From Dyella humicola (GTDB lineage: Bacteria > Pseudomonadota > Gammaproteobacteria > Xanthomonadales > Rhodanobacteraceae): DNA of 47,843 bases. Position 1 is the first letter of the stretch, and each line of letters opens with the position of its first letter. The stretch is from assembly GCF_026283945.1 (NCBI RefSeq), contig NZ_JAPDPC010000006.1, positions 1-47,843 of the forward strand. The letters run 5' to 3'. Positions 39,260 to 47,843 of this stretch are shown here, piece by piece. A program made the translations under genes and the position numbers. The notes below the pieces were generated by a model. It ran no database searches, had not been told where the DNA came from, and saw only the letters and a list, made by a program, of their open reading frames with translations.

Positions 39260-41262
39260 CGGTTGCCTCCGTCTTCCGGAGAAGCCGTGCTTGAAGGGTC
39301 GGCCGGCACACCGGCGGGCATATCGGCCGGCGTCGCCACCGGCACGTCTTCAGGCTCTTCCGGTGCGCTGGAGGCGGATGCCACGCCGGTTTCCGGCGTC
39401 TTGCTCGGCGGCACAGCACCACCCTGCGCCGCGATCCAAGCTTCCATCACCTTGCGCACGATGGGACCGGCATCCGACGCACCCCAGGCGCCCGCTTCCA
39501 ACATCGCCGCCACAGCGATGCGTGGCGCCTCGGTAGGCGTATAGGCGATGAACCAGGCACGGTGGCGTGCAGCCAGGTGAGCGCTGTTCTTGTTCGTATC
39601 CCAATCGTTGGTACGGCGCGAGAAGCGCTCGGCGGTACCGCTCTTGCCGGCAACGACGTAAGGGAAGCCAATGAAAATCGCCTTGCCGGTACCGCCGGTG
39701 ACCACCGCTTCCATGCCCTGGTTCACCACATTCCAGTGGCTCGGTTTGGTGATCAGCGAGGGACCGGAGGGCGGATTGGCCAGCGGTATCGGGCGCTCCT
39801 TCACATTGGCCGTCGCCATGACCAGTCGCGGCGCGTACGGCGTGCCATGACCGGCGAAGGTCGCCGTGGCATGGGCCAACTGCAGCGGCGTGACGTTCCA
39901 GTAGCCCTGGCCGATACCCGCGATCACGGTTTCGCCGGGGAACCAACCAAACTTGCTGCGCGTGGCCTTCCATTCCCGCGAAGGCAGGATGCCCTCGGCC
40001 TCGCCCAACAGATCAACGCCCGTCTTGTGCCCGAAGCCGAGACTGCCCATCCAGCTACTCAGCCGGTCGATGCCCATGTCCAGCGCGAGTTTGTAAAAGT
40101 AGGTATTGGTGGAGAGCTCGATCGCGCGCACCATGTTGACGACGCCATTGCCGCCGCGCTCGTCATCGCGATAACAGCGCTGCTGGCCGGGCATGCAGAA
40201 TTCGCCGGTCGACAACACGGTGTCTTCCGGTCGGCGTATGCCGTATTCGAGGCCACCAAGGGCAAGGAAAGGCTTGACCGTAGAGCCTGGCGGATAAGCG
40301 CTCTTCATTGCGCGATTGAGCAACGGCTTGTCTTCGGCGGTCATGTAGGCGGTGTAGTCGGCGCGACCAATGCCGTTGACGAACAGGTTCGGATCGAAGC
40401 TGGGCACGCTGACCATCGCCAGCACCTGGCCATTGCGCGGATCGATAGCCACGGCCGCGCCAGGCCTGTCCGCGAATGCTTCGGTCGCGGCCTTTTGCAC
40501 ACGCACGTCGATGCTGAGATACAGATTCTTGCCGGGAGTCGGCGGATGCGTCTCGAGCACACGCTGGGTGCGTCCGTCGGCATTCACCTCAACGAGTTCA
40601 TAGCCAGGCGTGCCGTGCAGCATGTCCTCGTAGGAACGTTCCAGGCCGCTGCGCCCCACATGACTGGTGCCCTTGTAGCGATCCGGATCGAGGCGGTTCA
40701 CGTCGTCCGCATCGATCCGGCCGACATAGCCGACGACATGCGCGAACAGCGGACCGTAGGGGTAACGGCGCGTGAGATAGGGCACGACGTCCACGCCCGG
40801 GAATCGCCAGCGATTGATGGCGAAACGCGCAATATCGTCCTCGGTCAGATGCATCTTGAGCGGCACGCTGTCGAAGCGGCGGTTCTGCCTGAGCTGCTTC
40901 TTGAAGGTGTCCAGGTCATCGTCACCGAGCGGCACCACCTCGCCGATCTGCGCCAGCATCGCCTTCATGTCGGGGACCTGCTCAGGCACGACTTCCAGGC
41001 GGAAGGCCGGCACGTTATCGGCCAGCAGCACGCCATTGCGATCAAAGATCAAGCCACGTGCCGGCGGAATCGCCCTGGGCTTGACCCGGTTGTTCTCCGA
41101 GCGCAGGGCAAATTCATCGTGACGATGCACCTGCAAATAGTGATAGCGCACGATCAGTGTGCACAGACCGAGCAGAATCAACGCGAACCCCGCCAGCGCG
41201 CGCCGCTGGAACAGCGCGCTCTCGCCGCGGGCATCCTTGATGGAGCGTCGCTTCAAGGCCAT
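39256..41262 (-). CDS. mrdA: Penicillin-binding protein 2 (elongation transpeptidase)
   Basis: A 668-aa class B PBP. It has an N-terminal transmembrane helix (22-38), a pedestal domain (ARGLIFDRNGVLLADN) and a transpeptidase domain with STVK (Ser327-Lys330), STN (384-386) and KSG (540-542). It crosslinks peptidoglycan during side-wall growth with RodA. The start at 41262 is chosen because MALKRRS fits the family; upstream the frame overlaps mreD. The C-terminal tail is Ala/Pro/Ser/Glu-rich and longer than usual. Confidence 0.94.
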   Translation of the reverse strand: MALKRRSIKDARGESALFQRRALAGFALILLGLCTLIVRYHYLQVHRHDEFALRSENNRVKPRAIPPARGLIFDRNGVLLADNVPAFRLEVVPEQVPDMKAMLAQIGEVVPLGDDDLDTFKKQLRQNRRFDSVPLKMHLTEDDIARFAINRWRFPGVDVVPYLTRRYPYGPLFAHVVGYVGRIDADDVNRLDPDRYKGTSHVGRSGLERSYEDMLHGTPGYELVEVNADGRTQRVLETHPPTPGKNLYLSIDVRVQKAATEAFADRPGAAVAIDPRNGQVLAMVSVPSFDPNLFVNGIGRADYTAYMTAEDKPLLNRAMKSAYPPGSTVKPFLALGGLEYGIRRPEDTVLSTGEFCMPGQQRCYRDDERGGNGVVNMVRAIELSTNTYFYKLALDMGIDRLSSWMGSLGFGHKTGVDLLGEAEGILPSREWKATRSKFGWFPGETVIAGIGQGYWNVTPLQLAHATATFAGHGTPYAPRLVMATANVKERPIPLANPPSGPSLITKPSHWNVVNQGMEAVVTGGTGKAIFIGFPYVVAGKSGTAERFSRRTNDWDTNKNSAHLAARHRAWFIAYTPTEAPRIAVAAMLEAGAWGASDAGPIVRKVMEAWIAAQGGAVPPSKTPETGVASASSAPEEPEDVPVATPADMPAGVPADPSSTASPEDGGNR

Positions 41263-41267
41263 GGCCG

Positions 41268-41753
41268 CTACTGGATGCGCAAGCGCATGCGCAGATCGTC
41301 CATGAGCACGAACAGGAACGGCCACAACGCCGCGCCGACAAACGGCGAAATCCACCAGGTCGCCGGCGGCAGCGCCTCACCGGCAAAGGTGCGCACGATC
41401 AGCAGCAGGATGCGATCGTTGAGCAGCAAGGCAAGCACGGCCAGCGTCTGCTGCCACATGGGGAAGAAGCGCAGGCGCGAACGGAAGCGCAGCGCGATGA
41501 ACACCAGCGCACACAGGCGCATGGCCTGCTCGCCGAGCAGCACACCGTCCAACAGGTCAGCACAAAGACCGACGCAGAACGCCAGCCCGAGGTTGACGCG
41601 ATCCGCCGATTCCAGCGACCAATACAGCAGGAACAGCGCCGGCCAGTACGGCTTGAACGGCTGCAACGGCGCAGGCAGCGGGATCAGCATCGATATCAAC
41701 GCAAACACCAGCGTGCCGACGAACCAGAGCAAATTGATCCGATGCTTGTTCAT
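41268..41753 (-). CDS. mreD: Rod shape-determining protein MreD
   Basis: A 161-aa integral membrane protein with about five helices (LLWFVGTLVFALISMLIPLP ... VLALLLNDRILLLIV ... GAALWPFLFVLMDDLRMRLR). It partners MreC and MreB in the elongasome. It overlaps mreC by four bases and ends 5 nt before mrdA. Confidence 0.9.
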   Translation of the reverse strand: MNKHRINLLWFVGTLVFALISMLIPLPAPLQPFKPYWPALFLLYWSLESADRVNLGLAFCVGLCADLLDGVLLGEQAMRLCALVFIALRFRSRLRFFPMWQQTLAVLALLLNDRILLLIVRTFAGEALPPATWWISPFVGAALWPFLFVLMDDLRMRLRIQ

Positions 41754-42751
41754 GGTTGCACCGGTGCGGCGCTGGCAGCAGGAGCCGGTGACACGCGCGC
41801 CTCGGCCGCACGCGGCGGCGGCGCACTGGTCGTCGTAACGGCGGGCGTCGCGGGTGCCAGATCGGCGGGCGGCCCAGCCGGCGCTACCGGTGCGGGTGGG
41901 CCCGCGGGTTCGGCCTGGTCATGCAGCAACAGCACGTCTTCACTGCGATCCAGGTCCGCGGTGGGGCGCGCACGCGCCTCCAGGAACATGCCGGACGGCG
42001 ACTGGTCGACGCTAAGAATTTCGCCCACCGGGAACCCTGGCGGGAAACGCCCGCCCAGGCCTGAGGTCAGCAGCTTGTCGCCGGCATGCACATCAGACGC
42101 CATGGAGATATTCGGCAGGCTCAGCAAATCGCCTTCGCGCAGGCCATAGGCAACGGTACGCAGTCCGGTACGCTCGATCACCACGGGTATCGCGTGATCG
42201 GGGTCCGTGACCAACATCACCAGCGAGGTCCTCGGCATGACCTCCACCACCTGGCCCATCACGCCGTGCGCATCGATCACCACCTGCCCTGACTTCACGC
42301 CGTCACGCGCGCCCAGATTGAGCAGCATGCGGTGGCGGCTCGCGCCAAGGTCGACGTCGATCACGCGTGCCAGCTGCACGTTGAGTTCCAGGCTGTGCTG
42401 CGTATCGAGCAGTTCCTTGAGGCGCTGGTTCTGCTGAGCCACCGCCGCCATGCGATTGAGCTTGGCATTGGCCAGCAGCAGATCTTCGCGCAGGCGCTGA
42501 TTCTGTTCGGTCAACATCTTGCGATCGGCAAAAGCAACGCTGACCGTGCGCATGCCGGCGGCCGGCAGGCCAGCCAGTCGATACACCGGTTCGACCACCA
42601 CCGAGGTGGCATAACGCAAACGCCAGATCCAGCCATTGCGATGGTCGAGCACCATCAGCACCATGGCCAGCGCTAAATACAGCATGAGCCTGAGCGTCCC
42701 GGCGACCGTGCCGGCGAACAGGGGCGAGGATTCCTCGCGCGCAAGCGCCAT
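41750..42751 (-). CDS. mreC: Rod shape-determining protein MreC
   Basis: A 333-aa bitopic protein: a transmembrane helix (about 21-36), a coiled coil (about 75-112: DRKMLTEQNQRLREDLLL...AAVAQQNQRLKELL), the two periplasmic beta-barrel lobes (GVMGQVVEVMPRTSLVMLVTDPDHAIPV; LTSGLGGRFPPGFPVGEI) and a Pro/Ala-rich C-terminal tail of about 60 residues that is low-complexity. It links MreB to PBP2/RodA. Confidence 0.93.
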   Translation of the reverse strand: MALAREESSPLFAGTVAGTLRLMLYLALAMVLMVLDHRNGWIWRLRYATSVVVEPVYRLAGLPAAGMRTVSVAFADRKMLTEQNQRLREDLLLANAKLNRMAAVAQQNQRLKELLDTQHSLELNVQLARVIDVDLGASRHRMLLNLGARDGVKSGQVVIDAHGVMGQVVEVMPRTSLVMLVTDPDHAIPVVIERTGLRTVAYGLREGDLLSLPNISMASDVHAGDKLLTSGLGGRFPPGFPVGEILSVDQSPSGMFLEARARPTADLDRSEDVLLLHDQAEPAGPPAPVAPAGPPADLAPATPAVTTTSAPPPRAAEARVSPAPAASAAPVQP

Positions 42752-42778
42752 GGACTACCCCCTACCCGTGTCGATGGC

Positions 42779-43895
<1,117 letters not shown>

Positions 43896-44082
43896 GGACA
43901 ATCTCGTTAAGAAAGCCTTTGTCTACGCGATGATATGCACGTTTTGAAGCCGCCGGACTCGCGCGGCCTGGTGCGAGAAAGTCGCGGTCCGAGCGCGATC
44001 TCGGTATCATCGAGCGCTTTGGGCAAGGTCGGGCGATAAGCGTCCCAGCCTCCACTCCATCTGCCAGGGACATCCTCGCATC

Positions 44083-45018
44083 ATGTCTGCCGTCATCTGC
44101 GGATCGCTCGCCTACGACACCATCATGGTGTTCCAGGACCAGTTCAAGAATCACATCCTGCCCGATCAGGTTCACATCCTGAACGTGTCGTTCCTGGTGC
44201 CGGCCATGCGCCGCGAGTTCGGCGGCTGCGCCGGCAATATCGCGTACAACCTCAAGCTGCTCGGTGGCGACCCCTTGCCGGTGGCCACCGTGGGCCAGGA
44301 TTTCGCCCCGTACCGCGCGCACATGCAGAAATACGGCATCCGCCTCGACTATGTGCGTGCGTTCGACGACCAGTTCACGCCGCAGTGCTTCATCACCACC
44401 GACCTGGACAACAACCAGATCACCGCCTTCCATCCGGGTGCGATGCTCAGCGCCCATGAGAACCACGTGCGCGACATCCCGGAGATCAGCTTCGGCATCG
44501 TGGCGCCGGATGGCCGCGACGCCATGCTGCAGCACGTGAACGAGTTTGCTGCCCGCGGCGTGCCGTTCATCTTCGACCCGGGCCAGGCGATGCCGCTGTT
44601 CAATGGCGAGGAATTCCGCGCCATGATCGAAAAGGCGACCTACGTCATCGTCAATGACTACGAGTCGCAGCTGCTGCAGCAGCGCACGGGCTGGAGCGCG
44701 CAGGAAATCGCCTCGCGCGTGCAGGCCTATATCGTTACCCAGGGCCCGCGCGGTTCGCTGATCCACGCAGGCGGCATCACGCACGAGATTCCGCCGGCCC
44801 GCGAGCGCCAGGTGATCGATCCGACCGGCTGCGGTGATGCTTATCGCGCCGGCCTCATCTTCGGCATCATGGGCGGCAAGGACTGGCCGACCGCCGGCCG
44901 CATGGCCTCGCTGATGGGCGCGCTGAAGGTCGAGCACCCGGGCACGCAGAACCAGCACTTCGACTACGCCCAGTTCGCGGCCGAATTCAAGGAACAGTTC
45001 GGCTACGCGATCGACTGA
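44083..45018 (+). CDS. PfkB-family sugar/nucleoside kinase
   Basis: A 311-aa kinase with the PfkB signatures: GGCAGNIAYNLKLLGG (46-61) and DPTGCGDAYRAGLIFG (with the catalytic Asp) toward the C-terminus. The shape of the N-terminus (ICGSLAYDTIMVF) and the spacing resemble the adenosine-kinase-like members annotated in Xanthomonadales. The substrate is not proven, and ribokinase-like sugars are the alternative. It is divergent from mreB and converges with glpK on a shared hairpin. Confidence 0.88.
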   Translation: MSAVICGSLAYDTIMVFQDQFKNHILPDQVHILNVSFLVPAMRREFGGCAGNIAYNLKLLGGDPLPVATVGQDFAPYRAHMQKYGIRLDYVRAFDDQFTPQCFITTDLDNNQITAFHPGAMLSAHENHVRDIPEISFGIVAPDGRDAMLQHVNEFAARGVPFIFDPGQAMPLFNGEEFRAMIEKATYVIVNDYESQLLQQRTGWSAQEIASRVQAYIVTQGPRGSLIHAGGITHEIPPARERQVIDPTGCGDAYRAGLIFGIMGGKDWPTAGRMASLMGALKVEHPGTQNQHFDYAQFAAEFKEQFGYAID

Positions 45019-45039
45019 GTAGCGTCGAAAGCAATCCAC

Positions 45040-45068
45040 AACGAGGCCTCCATCACGGAGGCCTCGTT
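45040..45068. terminator. Bidirectional terminator between PfkB kinase and glpK
   Basis: AACGAGGCCTCC and GGAGGCCTCGTT form a perfect 12-bp stem around ATCAC, followed by CGTTT on the plus side and TGTGG on the minus side. Placed between two convergent genes. Confidence 0.75.
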
Positions 45069-45072
45069 CGTT

Positions 45073-46632
<1,560 letters not shown>

Positions 46633-46642
46633 TTATCGCGCG

Positions 46643-47203
46643 TCAGTGGCTCCCGGCCTTGGCGTTGGGCTGCATGATGCGGTCGATGTAGGCCAGCGAG
46701 AGCGCCGAGGCCACAAACGTCAGGTGCAGCAGGATCTGCCACATGATGGTCTGGTTGCTGAGCGAGCCCGCCTTGATAAAGGTGGCCAGCAGGTGGATCG
46801 ACGAGATGCCGATGATGGCCATCGCCAGTTTCACCTTGAGCACCGTGGCATTCACGTGCGAAAGCCATTCCGGCTGGTCCGGATGCCCTTCCAGCCGCAG
46901 GCGCGATACGAAGGTCTCGTAGCCACCGACGATCACCATCACCAGCAGGTTGGAGATCATCACCACATCGATCAGGCCCAGCACCGTCAGCATGATGGTG
47001 GTTTCGGCGTTATCGGCCACGGAGGCGTCGATGCCGCCGTTGAACAACGTAGTCGTGACCAGGTGCCACAGCTCACGCACAAACTGCACGACATAGATCG
47101 CCTGCGCGACGATCAGGCCGAGATAAAGCGGCAACTGCAGCCAACGCGAGGAGAAAATCAGATAGGGAAGCGGACCGAGGCGGCTCTGGGTGGGAGTCGT
47201 CAT
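46643..47203 (-). CDS. UPF0114 (YqhA / TIGR00645) membrane protein
   Basis: A 186-aa membrane protein with about four helices: [80 protein letters not shown], and [25 protein letters not shown]. The SSRWLQ/PLYLGL and YETFVSRL signatures fit the UPF0114 family, of unknown function. The start at 47203 matches the family; the ATG at 47263 is rejected because the extra residues are not family-like. It lies 70 nt downstream of glpK's start and on the same strand. Confidence 0.88.
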   Translation of the reverse strand: MTTPTQSRLGPLPYLIFSSRWLQLPLYLGLIVAQAIYVVQFVRELWHLVTTTLFNGGIDASVADNAETTIMLTVLGLIDVVMISNLLVMVIVGGYETFVSRLRLEGHPDQPEWLSHVNATVLKVKLAMAIIGISSIHLLATFIKAGSLSNQTIMWQILLHLTFVASALSLAYIDRIMQPNAKAGSH

Positions 47204-47374
47204 GAAATCATCGAAGCTCTGTAGGGGCTGATGATCTTCGCAAATTATTGCGACCACTAACACCTGGAGGGCTGTGGGCGTTCAGCGCAAGGCAAGCACT
47301 CGGTGACCTGGGTCCGTCCTTGCGGTCATTCCTTCGTCACCATCGCCCCTCGCTCACCGTCATACGCCCCTCAC
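47204..47374. other. Intergenic region
   Basis: No gene is seen. Further left-hand parts of the GTCAT...ACCG-type words begin here and lead into the palindromic element at 47375-47520. Confidence 0.4.
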
Positions 47375-47520
47375 CGTCATCCCCGCGAAAGCGGGGATCC
47401 AGTGACTGTGCACGGGATCGACAACGCAACGGTTGTCGCGTGAGGTCGCTCACGCCAAAGGCGCTGGATGACCAGCCATTCGGCTGTGGAGAGGCGCCTC
47501 CCGCGTTCGCGGGGATGACG
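47375..47520. repeat. 146-bp composite palindromic element
   Basis: Starts CGTCATCCCCGCGAAAGCGG and ends GCGTTCGCGGGGATGACG, so its ends are inverted. The interior has ATCCAGTGACT and AAAGGCGCTGGAT, also found in the 28014-28163 element. The second hit with the same end words and similar length supports a mobile or recombining repeat unit. Confidence 0.75.
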
Positions 47521-47572
47521 GTGAAGATTTGTTGGGCCGTTCGGCATCGCCCGACGTTGTCGAAAGCCCAAA

Positions 47573-47603
47573 CGAAAAACCCCCGCAGCGTGAGCTACGA
47601 GGG
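47573..47603 (-). terminator. rRNA operon terminator
   Basis: On the minus strand CCCTCGTAGC and GCTGCGGGGG pair (with two G-U pairs) around TCAC and are followed by TTTTTCGTTT. It is about 80 nt beyond the 5S gene. Confidence 0.7.
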
Positions 47604-47644
47604 CTGTGTATCGAGCGACGCGTAAAGCGCGAAACGCCCAAAGA

Positions 47645-47674
47645 CAAACGCCTTCCCAAATGGGAAGGCGTTTG
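47645..47674 (-). terminator. Hairpin directly after the 5S gene
   Basis: CAAACGCCTTCCC and GGGAAGGCGTTTG form a 13-bp perfect stem around AAAT, starting about 10 nt after the 5S gene. On the minus strand it is followed by TCTTTGGGC. Probably the first of two tandem terminators. Confidence 0.7.
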
Positions 47675-47683
47675 AGGATGAAG

Positions 47684-47800
47684 CCCCTGGCGGTGACCTA
47701 CTCTTGCATGGGCAATGCCACACTACCATCGGCGCAGCTGCGTTTCACTTCCGAGTTCGGGATGGGATCGGGTGGGACCACAGCGCTATAGCCGCCAGGG
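47684..47800 (-). rRNA. rrf: 5S ribosomal RNA
   Basis: The reverse complement reads CCCTGGCGGCTATAGCGC, then TGGTCCCACCCGATCCCATC, CCGAACTCGGAAGTGAAACG and ends with CACCGCCAGGGG. These are the universal 5S landmarks, and the ends pair (CCTGGCGG/CCGCCAGG). About 117 nt long. It is the last gene of an rRNA operon on the minus strand; 23S must lie to the right of the window. Confidence 0.97.
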
Positions 47801-47843
47801 AAAAGGTGCGGACAGCGCTTTGAGAGCGCCAGTCCGGCGTAAG
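47801..47843 (-). other. 23S-5S spacer with processing hairpin
   Basis: On the minus strand GGACTGGCGCT and AGCGCTGTCC pair around CTCAA. Such stems in the spacer are typical of RNase-processing sites. No tRNA is present in this short piece. Confidence 0.6.

Noticed and set aside
39562-41838. A 758-codon plus-strand open frame
   Set aside because: Antisense to mrdA and mreD. No motif; shadow of the real genes.
47204-47683. Frames of 60-125 codons before the 5S gene
   Set aside because: They cross palindromic repeats and terminators and have no coding character.

Overview
The window reads as chromosomal DNA of a GC-rich gammaproteobacterium of the order Xanthomonadales, most likely Rhodanobacteraceae (Dyella/Rhodanobacter/Luteibacter-like). 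The grounds are high GC, a class II ribonucleotide reductase split into two genes as in Pseudomonas and Xanthomonads, GGATGACG-type palindromic intergenic repeats, the mre-mrd-mltB-rlpA-dac-lip order, and the 5S rRNA sequence. The genus call is inference and no search was run.

Layout. (1) 1-2935: a gene-poor-looking but ordered run of six small minus-strand genes (two small membrane proteins, a VOC-fold protein, an Imm11-like protein and two unknowns). Copies of one 24-nt palindrome (arms GTCCGCTTC and GAAGCGGAC, loop GGGTCG) sit between them, always in the same orientation and typically just 3' of a stop codon. This cassette-like array reappears at 18630-19923 with two paralogous lipoproteins and a third small membrane-anchored protein, and is the most unusual feature here. 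(2) 3074-6185: a GH30 and a membrane-anchored GH1 glycosidase, probably one operon. (3) 6658-14074: an acyclic-terpene/branched-acyl-CoA catabolic operon (AtuA-like, carboxylase beta, acyl-CoA dehydrogenase, biotin-carrying carboxylase alpha) with a convergent TetR regulator. (4) 14075-20200: a mosaic of small genes, a DUF1415 gene, an alpha/beta-hydrolase remnant, an unusual Zn-finger/SDR fusion and several repeat families. (5) 20201-24056: nrdJb, a histone H1-like gene and nrdJa, with paired NrdR-box-like sites upstream of nrdJa. (6) 24404-29641: DegQ-type protease, a PstS-like binding protein coupled to a HAD phosphatase, and an M17 aminopeptidase. (7) 29651-30313: a 663-bp imperfect inverted repeat with no gene. 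(8) 30384-43825: a twelve-gene minus-strand block, mreB-mreC-mreD-mrdA-rodA-mltB-rlpA-dacC-ybeD-lipB-lipA-prc, with a candidate promoter at one end and a terminator at the other. (9) 44083-47203: a PfkB-family kinase, glpK and a UPF0114 membrane protein. (10) 47375-47843: palindromic repeats, two terminator hairpins and the 5S rRNA gene at the end of a minus-strand rRNA operon.

How the genes work together. The mre/mrd block encodes the elongasome (MreB scaffold, MreCD, RodA polymerase, PBP2) plus wall-remodelling enzymes (MltB, RlpA, DacC). The lipoate enzymes LipB/LipA and the periplasmic protease Prc follow closely. The atu-like operon encodes activation, desaturation and carboxylation steps of branched acyl-CoA breakdown but no enoyl-CoA hydratase. 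The nrdJ region encodes B12-dependent deoxynucleotide synthesis with a likely NrdR control site.
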